A stretch of 64,000 nt of DNA from Streptomyces sp. CNQ-509 (GTDB lineage Bacteria; Actinomycetota; Actinomycetes; Streptomycetales; Streptomycetaceae), in NCBI RefSeq assembly GCF_001011035.1, contig NZ_CP011492.1:1116001-1180000 (forward strand), written 5' to 3'. Below are positions 26,508 to 35,816 of the stretch, one piece after another. Below the pieces are notes generated by a model, which saw only the letters and a program-made list of their open reading frames with translations, searched no databases and was not told the origin of the DNA. How positions within the stretch are numbered: the stretch's first letter is position 1; every line of letters starts with the position of its first letter. Made by a program: the position numbers and the translations under genes.

Positions 26508-26537
26508 ACCATTCCTATGGTTCCCCATAGGAATGGT
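26508..26537. promoter_or_regulatory. 13-bp perfect inverted repeat before hmgA (candidate GntR operator)
   Basis: ACCATTCCTATGG, loop TTCC, CCATAGGAATGGT: 13 of 13 bases pair. It ends 23 bases before the homogentisate dioxygenase ATG and is A+T-rich compared with its surroundings. The GntR gene overlapping the end of hmgA is the obvious binding protein. Confidence 0.65.
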
Positions 26538-26560
26538 GACGGGAAGACGGGCGGTACCCC

Positions 26561-27943
26561 ATGACCAGCAGCGCAGAGCAGGAGCGCGCCGAGCGGGCGC
26601 GCAAGACCGCCGAAGGGCTGACGTACCTCTCCGGCTTCGGCAACCAGCACAGCAGCGAGGCGATCCCCGGCGCCCTGCCCACCGGGCGCAACTCCCCCCA
26701 GCGCGCCCCCCTCGGGCTCTACGCCGAGCAGTTGTCCGGCTCCGCGTTCACCGAGCCCCGCGCCCGCAACCGGCGCTCCTGGCTCTACCGCATCCGCCCC
26801 TCCGCTGCCCACCCCCGCTTCGTCCGCGCGGACAACGGCGCCCTGCGCACCGCCCCGTTCACCGAGGCGGTCCCCGACCCCAACCGGCTCCGCTGGAACC
26901 CGCTGCCCGAACCCCCGCCAGGCACCGACTTCCTGGCCGGCCTCTGGACCCTCGGCGGCAACGGCGACGCCGCCCAGCGCACCGGCATGGCGATTCACCT
27001 CTACGCAGCCAACGCCCCCATGGACCGCGTCTTCTCCGACGCCGACGGCGAACTCCTCGTCGTCCCCGAGCGCGGCGGGCTGCTGCTGCGCACCGAACTC
27101 GGCCTGCTGCACGCCGAGCCGGGACACGTCGCCCTCGTGCCCCGCGGCGTCCGCTTCCGCGTCGAGCCGCTGACCGCGGGCGCCACCGTGCGCGGCTACG
27201 TCTGCGAGAACTACGGCAGCCCCTTCGTCCTCCCCGAACTCGGCCCCATCGGCGCCAACGGCCTGGCCAACCCCCGCGACTTCCTCGCGCCCGTCGCGGC
27301 GTACGAGGAGACGGAGGGCCCGGTCGAGGTCGTCAGCAAGTTCTGCGGCAACCTGTGGGGGGCCACGTACGACCACTCCCCGCTCGACGTCGTCGCCTGG
27401 CACGGCAACCACGTCCCGTACGTCTACGATCTGCACCGCTTCAACGTCATCGGCACCATCAGCTACGACCACCCCGACCCGTCCATCTTCACCGTCCTCA
27501 CCTCGCCCTCCGACACCCCGGGGCTCGCGGGGGTCGACTTCGTCGTCTTCGCGCCGCGCTGGCTCGTCGGGGAGGACACCTTCCGCCCGCCGTACTTCCA
27601 CCGGAACGTGATGAGCGAGTACATGGGCCTCGTCGAGGGCGCGTACGACGCGAAGACAGCCGGGCCGGGAGGTTTCGTGCCCGGCGGCGGCTCGCTGCAC
27701 AACATGATGTCCGCGCACGGGCCCGACCAGGAGACCTTCGACCGGGCCTCGGCCGCCGAGCTGAAGCCGCAGAAGATCGACGACGGGCTGGCGTTCATGT
27801 TCGAGACCCGCTGGCCGGTCACGCTCACGCCGCAGGCGCGGGACGCCGAGCACCTCCAGCAGGGCTACGACGACGTGTGGCGGGGGCTGCTGCGGCAAGC
27901 AGGGGGTCTGGGGGGTTCCCCCAGAGGACACCGCAGGCCATGA
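26561..27943 (+). CDS. hmgA: Homogentisate 1,2-dioxygenase
   Basis: A 460-residue enzyme opening homogentisate to maleylacetoacetate in tyrosine/phenylalanine breakdown. The characteristic start [21 protein letters not shown], the central segments [23 protein letters not shown] and FTVLTSPSD, and the iron-ligand region [14 protein letters not shown] with [12 protein letters not shown] leave no doubt. The final 15 residues ([15 protein letters not shown]) go beyond the family's usual end and are encoded by a G/C hairpin sequence. It overlaps the GntR gene by four bases. Confidence 0.95.
   Translation: MTSSAEQERAERARKTAEGLTYLSGFGNQHSSEAIPGALPTGRNSPQRAPLGLYAEQLSGSAFTEPRARNRRSWLYRIRPSAAHPRFVRADNGALRTAPFTEAVPDPNRLRWNPLPEPPPGTDFLAGLWTLGGNGDAAQRTGMAIHLYAANAPMDRVFSDADGELLVVPERGGLLLRTELGLLHAEPGHVALVPRGVRFRVEPLTAGATVRGYVCENYGSPFVLPELGPIGANGLANPRDFLAPVAAYEETEGPVEVVSKFCGNLWGATYDHSPLDVVAWHGNHVPYVYDLHRFNVIGTISYDHPDPSIFTVLTSPSDTPGLAGVDFVVFAPRWLVGEDTFRPPYFHRNVMSEYMGLVEGAYDAKTAGPGGFVPGGGSLHNMMSAHGPDQETFDRASAAELKPQKIDDGLAFMFETRWPVTLTPQARDAEHLQQGYDDVWRGLLRQAGGLGGSPRGHRRP
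27908..27924. repeat. REP-like hairpin inside the hmgA 3' end
   Basis: CTGGGGG and CCCCCAG arms around a short GTT loop form a compact hairpin within the last codons of hmgA. It encodes the extra C-terminal residues and resembles G/C palindromes scattered between Streptomyces genes. Confidence 0.45.
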
Positions 27944-28692
27944 CCGGTCTCTTCGCCCCCGACTCCCTCCAGCTCAACCGCAAGCTGCCGCTGTGGTACC
28001 AGGTGTCGCAGTCCCTGCGCGCCTCCATCCTCGGCCGCCCCCCGGACGCGCCGCTGCGGCTGCCGACGGAGGAACAGCTCGCCGGGCACTACGGCGTCAG
28101 CGTGCTCACGCTCCGCCAGGCCCTCAAGGAGCTGGAGGAGGAGGGCCTGATCACGCGGCACCGGCGGCACGGCACGTTCATCGAGGCCACCGCCCGGCAC
28201 ACCGCCCCCGTCCGGCTGCTGGGCTCGGTCGACGCGATCGTCGCCCAGCAGTCCGGCGACCGCACGACCCTCCTGGCCCACGGCCCCGCCCCGGTCCCCG
28301 CGGACCTCGCCGGGTACTTCCCGGACCTCGCCGAGGCCATGACGTACCGCCGGCTGCGCCACGACGGCGCCACCGGCGAGGCCACCAACTGGGCCGACAA
28401 CACCGTCCACCCGGAGGCGGCGGCCCGCATCGACCCGGCGGACCTGGAGCGCTGGCCGATGACGAAGGTCCTCCGCGACCGCGCCGGCATCCGCATCGCC
28501 CGCATCACGGACACGGTCACCGCCACACTGGCGGAACCGGAGACGGTCGAACTGCTCGGCGTCCCGCTGCTGAGCCCGATCCTGCACTACACGGGCGTCT
28601 CGTACGACGACGCCGGCAGGGTGGTGGACGTGGCCAGGATCCGCTACCGGGGCGACCGGTTCTCGTTCAGCGTGACCCTGGAGGCGCCGTAG
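27940..28692 (+). CDS. GntR-family (HutC/UTRA) regulator
   Basis: A 250-residue regulator. The winged HTH is at 15-75 ([55 protein letters not shown]), followed by a UTRA ligand domain ending [15 protein letters not shown]. It starts at the ATG overlapping the hmgA stop. Being coupled to hmgA and downstream of a perfect palindrome, it likely represses tyrosine catabolism and responds to a pathway intermediate. Confidence 0.88.
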   Translation: MTGLFAPDSLQLNRKLPLWYQVSQSLRASILGRPPDAPLRLPTEEQLAGHYGVSVLTLRQALKELEEEGLITRHRRHGTFIEATARHTAPVRLLGSVDAIVAQQSGDRTTLLAHGPAPVPADLAGYFPDLAEAMTYRRLRHDGATGEATNWADNTVHPEAAARIDPADLERWPMTKVLRDRAGIRIARITDTVTATLAEPETVELLGVPLLSPILHYTGVSYDDAGRVVDVARIRYRGDRFSFSVTLEAP

Positions 28693-28828
28693 CTCCGCAA
28701 CGGCCCGCGAGCCACCAGTCGTCGGCCGGCCGCGAGCGGCGGGACGGTGACGGCGTCCGGGGTGTCGCACCGGGATCGTAGGATGCGAAGCGCCCTGCGG
28801 GGGCTCGGAGTCGAGGGGAGGTCGCGGG

Positions 28829-30250
28829 ATGGGTGGTTCGGCGGACGGCGGTCCCGCCGTGGCGGAGCCCGCCGCGTCCGCGGAGGAGCCGCCGGCGGAG
28901 GAGCGGGCCGTGCACGGGGAGTCCGCGGCGGACGCGGCCCCGGCGGCGCGGGGGTCCGTCGTCAGGCCGCGGGCGTCTGTGGAAGGCGGCGCGTCGCCCG
29001 CCCCTTCCCGCGAGCCCGCCGAAGGTGACTCCGCCCCGCTGCTCGCCGATCTCATGCCCTGGGGCGTCGCCCCGCTGCGGCTCGGGCGGGGGTGGGTCAT
29101 GGCGCCCGACGCCGCCTCGCTGCGGCGGCGGTGGGATGCACTCGTACGGGCCGAAGGCGACGAGCGGGACGCACTCTTCCGGGCGACGCGGGCACGGACG
29201 ACGCACAGTGCCGTGGCGCAGTTGCCCGGCCGGGCCGCCGGGACCGGGCGGCTGGCGCGGGAGGCGGGGCCGTGTCCCGAGCCGGTGCGGGTGCTGCACG
29301 GGGCGTACGACCGGCAGTGGCTGATCCCGGACAACCGGCTGCTCGACGCCGCCCGGCCCGAGTTGTGGCGCGTCGCGGACGACCGGCAGTTGTTCGCCGT
29401 CGAGGCGGGGTACGTCACGCCGGGGCCCGGCGGGTCCCGCGGGCTCGCCGTGGTCGCGTCCGCACTGCTGCCGGACGGCCGGTCGCCCGCCGGGCGGCCG
29501 GGCCGGATCCGGCCGCTCTACCGGCGCCCCCGCGGCCGGGGGCCCAATCTCCCGCCGCGGCTGCTGCGCTGGCTGGGCAGGCGGCTGGGCGGCAAGGTCG
29601 GTGCCGAGGACGTGTTCGCCTGGGTGCTGGCCGCCGGGCAGGCCACCCCGCGCGGGTGCGCGGTGCCGCTGACCGCGGACCCGGAGGTGTGGCGGGCCGG
29701 CGTGGAGCGCGGGCGGCGGCTGCTGGAGGTGCAGCTCCGCGGCGCCCGCGGCGGCGGAAGGCCCCGGCTCCCGGGCGGCCGGCGGCCGTACGTGCGGGCG
29801 GCGCTGCCGGCGAGGCCCGCGGAGGTGTCGTACGACCCGGAGGAGGAGGCGCTGCTCCTCGGCGAGGGCCGCATCTCGCCGGTGCCGCGCGGCGCGTGGG
29901 AGTTCACGGCGGGCGGCGTCCCCGTGCTGGAGCAGTGGCTCGCCGCACGCCTGGAGCCCGCCGAGCCCGGGACCCTGGCGGCGATACGGCCGGCGGCGTG
30001 GCCGCAGGAGTGGACGTCGGAGCTGCTGGAGCTGATCACCGTGCTGGCGCTGCTCGCGGAGGCGGCGGACCCGGGCGCGGACGAGGCGCGGGGCACGGAC
30101 GGCTCGTACACCGGGGAGATCACCGCGGAGATCACCGCGGCCGAACTGCACGAGGCGGGCATCCTTCCCGCCCCGGCCTCGGCCCGCCGCCCCGCGTCGG
30201 TGCTGGACCACCACGAGGAGGGCCCGGAGGGGCAGTTCGCCCTGATCTGA
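28829..30250 (+). CDS. Orphan type ISP restriction-enzyme specificity-domain-like protein
   Basis: A 473-residue protein with an Ala/Glu-rich first 70 residues. The rest (from LLADLMPWGVAPLRLGRGWV) contains segments I recognise from Streptomyces proteins annotated as type ISP restriction/modification enzymes: REAGPCPEPVRVLHGAYDRQ, RQWLIPDNRLLDAARPELWR, RIRPLYRR, RPASVLDHHEEGPEGQFAL. These correspond to the LlaBIII-type C-terminal target-recognition region. No helicase or methyltransferase motif (FGG, NPPY) is present and no partner adjoins it. The function as a stand-alone protein is unknown. Confidence 0.6.
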   Translation: MGGSADGGPAVAEPAASAEEPPAEERAVHGESAADAAPAARGSVVRPRASVEGGASPAPSREPAEGDSAPLLADLMPWGVAPLRLGRGWVMAPDAASLRRRWDALVRAEGDERDALFRATRARTTHSAVAQLPGRAAGTGRLAREAGPCPEPVRVLHGAYDRQWLIPDNRLLDAARPELWRVADDRQLFAVEAGYVTPGPGGSRGLAVVASALLPDGRSPAGRPGRIRPLYRRPRGRGPNLPPRLLRWLGRRLGGKVGAEDVFAWVLAAGQATPRGCAVPLTADPEVWRAGVERGRRLLEVQLRGARGGGRPRLPGGRRPYVRAALPARPAEVSYDPEEEALLLGEGRISPVPRGAWEFTAGGVPVLEQWLAARLEPAEPGTLAAIRPAAWPQEWTSELLELITVLALLAEAADPGADEARGTDGSYTGEITAEITAAELHEAGILPAPASARRPASVLDHHEEGPEGQFALI

Positions 30251-30544
30251 GCACGCGGCGGGCGTGCGGCTGGTCGCTCGCGCGGCGTTCCACCGCCACA
30301 GGCTCCCTACCGGTCCCGTCGACGACGTCCCGTGAGCGGACTGCCCCGCGAACGGCCTTCGGCCGAGCCGATACGCGCCCTGGGCCGTGCGCCCGGTCGG
30401 CGCGGACGACGCGCAGGGACTGCTGCCCGGCTCCAGCGGCCCGCGGACCGCCCGGGGAGGCACAAGGCAGCGGAACGTCATCTCAAGGCGGGGACGCCTT
30501 TCAAGAGGGCGCCGGGCAGCGTCGGCCGCCCTGGCAGGACCCCG

Positions 30545-31300
30545 TCACTCCGGCCCGCCGGAGGGCTCGAAGCCGTCCAGCACCCGTCCCAGCAACCGCC
30601 GGAACGCCGCCTCGTGGTCCCCCGGTTGCGGCGCCTGGGCCAGGGTCGCGGCCAGGTGGGGATACTCGCCCGTCGCCAACTGCCGCGCCAGATACGCCCC
30701 CCGGACCGCCTCTTCCTCCGCCTCGGTCCACGGCAGCGCGCGGGCCCGTTCCGCAAGCGCGATCTCGAACGTGACGTAGCTGGTCACCGACGCCGTGACC
30801 ATCGCGACCAGCTCCATCTTGGTGCCCGGCGGCACGTCCAGGCCCGCCAGGGCGGCGAGGAACCGGTCGAGGTAGCGCAGCGCGTGGGGCGTGAACCCGT
30901 ACGCGGTGGTCGAGGTGAGCCGCGGCAGCCAGGGGTGCCGGCGCATCAGGTCCCGCGACTGCTCCGCCAGCGCCAGCACGTCGGCGCGCCAGTCGCCGGT
31001 GAGGGGCACCGACAGGTCGTACTCGGCGCTGACCGCGTCGACCATCAGCTCGTGCAGGTCCTCCTTGCGCGGCACGTAGTTGTAGAGCGACATGGTGCCG
31101 CTGCCGATCTCGGCGGCGACGCGGCGCATCGAGACGGCGTCGAGCCCGTCCGCGTCGGCGATGCGGACCGCGGCGGCGGCGATCGCGGCGCGGCTGTGCG
31201 CCGGGCGCGGGCCGCGGCCCGCGCGCTCCGGGCGGGTCCAGATCACCTCGGGTGCGGCGCCGCGCGCCGTCCCGTCGGCGGCTCGTCCGCTCGCTGCCAT
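30545..31300 (-). CDS. TetR-family repressor of the adjacent ABC exporter
   Basis: A 251-residue TetR protein. The HTH lies near 38-78 (IAAAAVRIADADGLDAVSMR, EIGSGTMSLYNYVPRKEDL) and a TetR_C-like ligand domain follows. It is divergent from a DrrA-type ATPase gene. Two copies of GTACAGCGTAC lie in the 69-base gap and just inside the ATPase gene, an arrangement typical of TetR repressors controlling multidrug ABC exporters and themselves. Confidence 0.88.
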   Translation of the reverse strand: MAASGRAADGTARGAAPEVIWTRPERAGRGPRPAHSRAAIAAAAVRIADADGLDAVSMRRVAAEIGSGTMSLYNYVPRKEDLHELMVDAVSAEYDLSVPLTGDWRADVLALAEQSRDLMRRHPWLPRLTSTTAYGFTPHALRYLDRFLAALAGLDVPPGTKMELVAMVTASVTSYVTFEIALAERARALPWTEAEEEAVRGAYLARQLATGEYPHLAATLAQAPQPGDHEAAFRRLLGRVLDGFEPSGGPE

Positions 31301-31336
31301 CGCTGCCTTCCTCGGGGTCGTCGGGTGCCGGTTTAC

Positions 31337-31391
31337 GTACAGCGTACTGAGTCGGCTATGCTCGGCCGCATGACAACTACGTACGCTGTAC
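31337..31391. promoter_or_regulatory. Paired TetR operators and leaderless promoter of the ABC exporter
   Basis: GTACAGCGTAC at 31337-31347 and its reverse complement GTACGCTGTAC at 31381-31391 are centred 44 bases apart. Between them TATGCT (31357-31362) lies 8 bases before the ATG, so the mRNA is probably leaderless; the second operator is inside the first codons of the ATPase gene. Confidence 0.65.
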
Positions 31392-32368
31392 TTAGTAAGG
31401 CGCTGCAGAAGCGCTACGGCGACGTCCACGCCCTCCGCGGCCTCGACCTCGGCATCCCCGAGGGCACCGTCTGCGGCCTCCTCGGCCCGAACGGCGCCGG
31501 CAAGACCACCGCCATACGCGTGCTGACCACACTCGTCGCGCCGGACGGCGGCACCGCGCGGGTCGCCGGGTACGACGTCGCCGCCGAGCCGGCCGCCGTG
31601 CGCCGGGCCATAGGCGTCACCGGGCAGGCCACGTCCGTGGACGACGACCTGTCCGGGCGCGAGAACCTGCGCCTCTTCGCCCGGCTGCTGCGCCTGCGCG
31701 GGCCCGCGGGACGGGAGCGGGCGGACGAGCTGCTGGAGCGGTTCGGCCTCGCCGAGGCCGCCGGCCGGCCGGCCCGCACGTATTCCGGCGGCATGCGGCG
31801 GCGGCTCGACCTGGCCGCGAGCCTGCTCTCCCGGCCGCGGGTGCTCTTCCTCGACGAGCCGACCACCGGGCTCGACCCGGCCAGCCGCGGGCAGATCTGG
31901 GCGGCGGTACGGGAGCTGGCGGCGGCGGGCACGACGGTGCTGCTCACGACGCAGTACCTGGAGGAGGCGGACCGGCTGGCCGACTCGGTGGTGGTCGTCG
32001 ATCACGGCCGGGCGGCCGTCACCGGCACGCCGGACGAACTGAAGCAGCGCGTGGGCGCGTATGCGGAGGTGGTCGTGGCCGACGACGCGGCGCTCGCGGC
32101 GGCGGCCGTGGTGCTCGGGCCGCTGACCGGCGGCGAGCCGCGGCTGGACGCGGAGCGGCGCGCGGTGGGGGCGGCCGCGTACGACCCGGAGCTGACGCTG
32201 CCGCGCGTGGTGCGGGAGCTGGACGCGGCCGGGGTGCCGGTGGTCGACGCGACCCTGCGCCGGCCGACGCTGGACGAGGTGTTCCTCCGGCTCACCGGGG
32301 CGGACGCCGCCGGGACGGCGAAGGACGGCTCCGGGACCGCGCGGCACGCGAAGGAGGCGGCGGCGTGA
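31370..32368 (+). CDS. DrrA-type ABC exporter ATPase
   Basis: A 332-residue ATPase. Walker A GPNGAGKTT is near 42, signature YSGGMRRRLDLA near 138, Walker B VLFLDEPTTGLDP near 160, and the DrrA C-terminal domain ends in LRRPTLDEVFLRLTG. This daunorubicin-resistance subfamily exports antibiotics, lipids or other hydrophobic compounds. It is coupled by overlap to a two-domain membrane partner. Confidence 0.92.
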   Translation: MTTTYAVLSKALQKRYGDVHALRGLDLGIPEGTVCGLLGPNGAGKTTAIRVLTTLVAPDGGTARVAGYDVAAEPAAVRRAIGVTGQATSVDDDLSGRENLRLFARLLRLRGPAGRERADELLERFGLAEAAGRPARTYSGGMRRRLDLAASLLSRPRVLFLDEPTTGLDPASRGQIWAAVRELAAAGTTVLLTTQYLEEADRLADSVVVVDHGRAAVTGTPDELKQRVGAYAEVVVADDAALAAAAVVLGPLTGGEPRLDAERRAVGAAAYDPELTLPRVVRELDAAGVPVVDATLRRPTLDEVFLRLTGADAAGTAKDGSGTARHAKEAAA

Positions 32369-33162
32369 GCGACCTCGCGTACGACGGCATGGCCATCGTC
32401 GGCCGCCAGTTGCAGCGCGCCCGGCGCAACCCCGCGCTACTCGTCACCACCCAGGTGATGCCGCTGACGCTGCTGCTCTTCTTCGGCTACGTCTTCGGCA
32501 ACTCGGTCTCACTCCCCGGCGACGCCGACTACCGCACGTACATCGTCCCGGGCCTCTTCGCCACCACCGCCGCCGGCGGCCTGGTCACCGGCATGCTCCA
32601 GGCCGCCGTCGACACCGGCCGCGGGGTGACGGAGCGCTTCCGGGCGCTGCCGATCAGCCGGGCGGCGGTGCCGCTGGGGCACGCGGTGGCGGACGTGCTG
32701 CTGTTCGCCGCCGGGCTGGTGCCGCTGGTCGCGGTGGGCTACGCCGTGGGCTGGCGGAACGACGGCTCCGCGGCGGCGACGGCGGGGGCGCTGGGGCTGC
32801 TGCTCCTGCTGCGGTTCACCTCAGCGTGGATCGGGATCCACCTCGGCATGGCGGTGGGCAACGAGGAGGCGGCGGGGCAGTTGGCGAGCACGACGTTCAT
32901 GCTGCAGTTGCTCTCCAACGCCTACGTACCGACCCACGGCATGCCGGGGTGGCTGCGGGCGGTGGTGGAGTGGAACCCGCTCAGCGCGTACGTCACCGCC
33001 GTACGGGACCTGACGGGCAGCGCGCCGCCGGGGCTGGACGACGCGCCGGGCGCGGCGTGGCCGATGACGCATCCGGTGGCGGCGGCGCTGGTCTGGTCGG
33101 TGGTGCTGCTGGCCGTCTTCGTACCGCTGGCGGTGCGGCGCAGCGCGCGGGGACGGGGCTGA
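32365..33162 (+). CDS. DrrB-type ABC-2 permease
   Basis: A 265-residue membrane protein starting at the GTG that overlaps the ATPase stop. It has about six hydrophobic helices and the ABC-2 features: RNPALLVTTQVMPLTLLLFF at the start, TTAAGGLVTGMLQAAVDTGR and RFRALPISRAAV in the conserved loop, and the final VEWNPLSAYVTAVRDL. It forms the channel of the TetR-controlled exporter. Confidence 0.92.
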   Translation: MSDLAYDGMAIVGRQLQRARRNPALLVTTQVMPLTLLLFFGYVFGNSVSLPGDADYRTYIVPGLFATTAAGGLVTGMLQAAVDTGRGVTERFRALPISRAAVPLGHAVADVLLFAAGLVPLVAVGYAVGWRNDGSAAATAGALGLLLLLRFTSAWIGIHLGMAVGNEEAAGQLASTTFMLQLLSNAYVPTHGMPGWLRAVVEWNPLSAYVTAVRDLTGSAPPGLDDAPGAAWPMTHPVAAALVWSVVLLAVFVPLAVRRSARGRG

Positions 33163-33213
33163 GACGCGCCGCTCCGGGTCCGCTCGGGTGGGGGCGAACG
33201 GACGCGGGCAGCG

Positions 33214-33257
33214 ATCGGGGCGGGCGCGGCATGCCGGGTCGCCGCGCCCGCCCCGAT
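33214..33257. terminator. Bidirectional hairpin terminator
   Basis: ATCGGGGCGGGCGCG pairs perfectly with CGCGCCCGCCCCGAT across a 14-base loop. It lies between the convergent ABC permease gene and the small gene at 33270-33536. Confidence 0.65.
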
Positions 33258-33269
33258 ACGGGCTGTCTG

Positions 33270-33536
33270 TCAGCTCCGGCGGTTGCCGAAGAGGGTGCGC
33301 CGCAGCTTCCGCAGCGGGGCGAAGAGGGAAACGCGCGCCATACGGCCCGGCTTCGCGGCCCTCTCCTCGCGCGCGGTCAGCTCACGCATCAGCATGGTGG
33401 CGCTGTCCGTGTCCCCCTGGGGGGCGGCGGGTCCGCCGAGCACGGCGAGATGCCGGTCGACGCGTGCCCGCGACGCGGTGCTCCCGCAGTTGATCGCAGG
33501 AACTCGCGCTTTGCCGCGCATTGCTATCTGATCCAT
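33270..33536 (-). CDS. Small basic hypothetical protein
   Basis: An 88-residue protein beginning MDQIAMRGKARVPAINCGST, with a basic C-terminus (LRKLRRTLFGNRRS). No domain is recognised. It has one cysteine and no membrane segment. An A+T-richer 200-base region upstream (33537-33737) likely holds its promoter. Its reality is supported by codon composition and the clear upstream promoter-like region, but not by function. Confidence 0.6.
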   Translation of the reverse strand: MDQIAMRGKARVPAINCGSTASRARVDRHLAVLGGPAAPQGDTDSATMLMRELTAREERAAKPGRMARVSLFAPLRKLRRTLFGNRRS

Positions 33537-33737
33537 GACACTCCCCACCCTTACGAGGGCTCCCGGCCCGGGCAGGCTAACCCTATCGTCTGCCTGCGTC
33601 ACATGCGCATCCCCCACAAGGGAATCATCCCCAATTCCCGGCCCAGAACGCGGTCTTGACCTGGAGAACCGTTTCATCTGGCTGGAATACGCCCCTCGAC
33701 GGTGGATCGCGTTCCGCTTCTCCCGGTTCCTCCGGCC

Positions 33738-35816
33738 CTACGGCGCCGGGGACGCGGACTCGTCCGCCGGCGCGTCGACCGGCCAGGAGTACCAGGAGCC
33801 TTCGAGGGTGTCGTAGTCGTACAGCGGACGGCCCTTGAGGGAGCTGGTACGGAACGGGGCGCCCTGGTCGTCGATGCGTACGGCCCCGGACTCGTCACCG
33901 CTGCTCCACTCGACCTCCAGATACCAGCCGACGTCGTAGTCCTCGGTGTCGGCGTGGATGAGGAGGGACAGCGGCTCGTCGTCGGTGACGCGGAACGGCA
34001 GCGCCGGAGGGTCCCATGTGTGCGTGGAGTCGCCGCCCTGCCGGGGCTTGAGGACGGGGCGGGGCTTGTCGAGATCGACGCGGTACGCCGCCTGGGTGAC
34101 CTCGCCGCCGCAGCCGCTGGACATCGCGAACGCGCTCCACGGCAGCGGAGCGCCGGTCGAGGTCTTGCGCACGTGGACGGCGTTGATGGTCACCGGCTCG
34201 TCGCCGCGGGGCTCGATGGCGGTCTCGATGTTCGTGGTCCCGCCGTGGACGGCGCCCTGGCTGGAGGCCCACGCCTCGGCGTCCTGCGCCACGGGCGGGG
34301 GCGGCACGTCGTCGGGCGACTTGTCGATGAGGTAGCGGTGGTCGCAGCCGTTCGACCAGACGTGGGAACGGACGGACCAGGCGAGGGGGGTCCGCACGGC
34401 GGGCGTGTCCTTGCCCGCGGTTCCGGCCCCGCCCCTGCGGGGCGTGGCACCGGGGGTCGCGTCCGCCTCCGCACCCTCACCACCGCCGGCGGGCGCGGGC
34501 TTGCGCCGCTCGGAGGGCTCGGCGGACCGCTCCTTCTCCGCGCTCTCGCCCCCCTGTGCACCCCCGCCACCGCGGCCCCCGTCGGCCAGGACCCCGCTCG
34601 CGGGCCCGGTGTCGCCGTCGGCGCGGCCTTCGCCGGTGGACCCGCTGGAGGCGGCCACGAACGCCACGAGCGCGGCAGCCGCCACCCCCGCCCCGGGCAC
34701 CCCCACCCGCCGCCACCGCCGCGCCCACCGCGGCCCGCGGCCGTCGCGCGAGGACGGGGAGGCGCCACGGGCGGAGTCGCGACCGGGGCGCAACTTGCCG
34801 GAAAGACGACGGATTTCGCCGGAGCCGGAGTCGCTTGCGCCGCCGCGGACCTCGCGGGCGGGAGAGCCGAGGGGCGCGGAAGCCGACGCGTCACCGGCGC
34901 CGCCCTCACGGGCGGCATCGCCGCGGGGAGCGGCAGCCGAAGGCCCGTGGGTGGCCACGCCGGTGCCCCCGGCCACGGAATGCTGCACCGCGGAGTCCGC
35001 TACGTCGCCGGCACCGCCCCCGGCGGAGCCCGCGCCACCACGGACTCCACCAGAGCCCGCACGTACGTCGGCGCCCCGCGCGGCTATGCCGCCAGAGGCC
35101 ATGGGCCGCTCGGCCGGCGCGGCCGAGTCCGGCGCCTCACCGGCGCCGGAGTCCCGTCCGTCCGCGCCGCCGGAGGCGGAGGGCCGTGCGGCTGAAGCCG
35201 CCCCGGCCGCAGCGGAGCCGCGCCCTTGCGCGGCGCCCGGCGGCGAAGGCACCGTTGCGGTTGCGTCGTTCGCGGCGGGACCCGCCGCCGGGGGCTTCGC
35301 CTCGTTCACCTCGCCGGTGGCACCGCCACGTGCCGCCTCCGCTGCCGCGCCGGACCGGTCGCCGACTCCGCCACCCGCCGCCGCGCCACTGCCCGGCCTC
35401 GCTCCGCGCGACCGGCGTCCCGCTTCTCCCTCGCTCATGCCCGCCCCAGGCGCACCGCGGGCTCCACTGCCCCGCGCACCCGGCCGTGCGCCAGCCGGCC
35501 GGCCCTCCGCTCCCCCGCGGCTCGAGCCCGCCGGCGGCTCCCCCGCCGCCCACGACGGAGCCGACCCGCGGCGCGTGCCGTTGACGCGGTGCCAACGGCG
35601 GTGGAGTTCCACCAGTTCTTCCGGGGTCGCGCCACACAGGCGTGCGAAGCGTTCCGCCGGGGCATAACTCGATGGGACCGCGTCGCCGTTGCAGTAGCGG
35701 TGGAGGGTCGACGTACTCACGTGGAGGCGCGCCGCAAGCGACCCGTAACTGCGCCCCGAGCGCTGCTTCAACTCGCGCAACAGCGCCGCGAACTTCTCCG
35801 TCGCCGCGTCTTTCAC
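33738..35816 (-). CDS. XRE-type HTH membrane regulator with a very long Ala/Gly/Ser linker
   Basis: A 692-residue protein in five parts. Residues 5-75 are a helix-turn-helix domain (RSGRSYGSLAARLHVSTSTL, ATPEELVELHRRWHRV). Residues 80-365 are low-complexity Ala/Gly/Ser/Arg/Glu sequence. Residues about 370-390 are a transmembrane helix. A second charged linker runs to about 475. A folded extracytoplasmic domain follows (from LAWSVRSHVWSNGCDHRYLI) with two cysteines. Streptomycetes carry many such HTH-TM proteins, thought to pass an external signal to DNA. The cytoplasmic linker here is unusually long. A partner is not evident. Confidence 0.75.
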   Translation of the reverse strand: MKDAATEKFAALLRELKQRSGRSYGSLAARLHVSTSTLHRYCNGDAVPSSYAPAERFARLCGATPEELVELHRRWHRVNGTRRGSAPSWAAGEPPAGSSRGGAEGRPAGARPGARGSGARGAPGAGMSEGEAGRRSRGARPGSGAAAGGGVGDRSGAAAEAARGGATGEVNEAKPPAAGPAANDATATVPSPPGAAQGRGSAAAGAASAARPSASGGADGRDSGAGEAPDSAAPAERPMASGGIAARGADVRAGSGGVRGGAGSAGGGAGDVADSAVQHSVAGGTGVATHGPSAAAPRGDAAREGGAGDASASAPLGSPAREVRGGASDSGSGEIRRLSGKLRPGRDSARGASPSSRDGRGPRWARRWRRVGVPGAGVAAAALVAFVAASSGSTGEGRADGDTGPASGVLADGGRGGGGAQGGESAEKERSAEPSERRKPAPAGGGEGAEADATPGATPRRGGAGTAGKDTPAVRTPLAWSVRSHVWSNGCDHRYLIDKSPDDVPPPPVAQDAEAWASSQGAVHGGTTNIETAIEPRGDEPVTINAVHVRKTSTGAPLPWSAFAMSSGCGGEVTQAAYRVDLDKPRPVLKPRQGGDSTHTWDPPALPFRVTDDEPLSLLIHADTEDYDVGWYLEVEWSSGDESGAVRIDDQGAPFRTSSLKGRPLYDYDTLEGSWYSWPVDAPADESASPAP

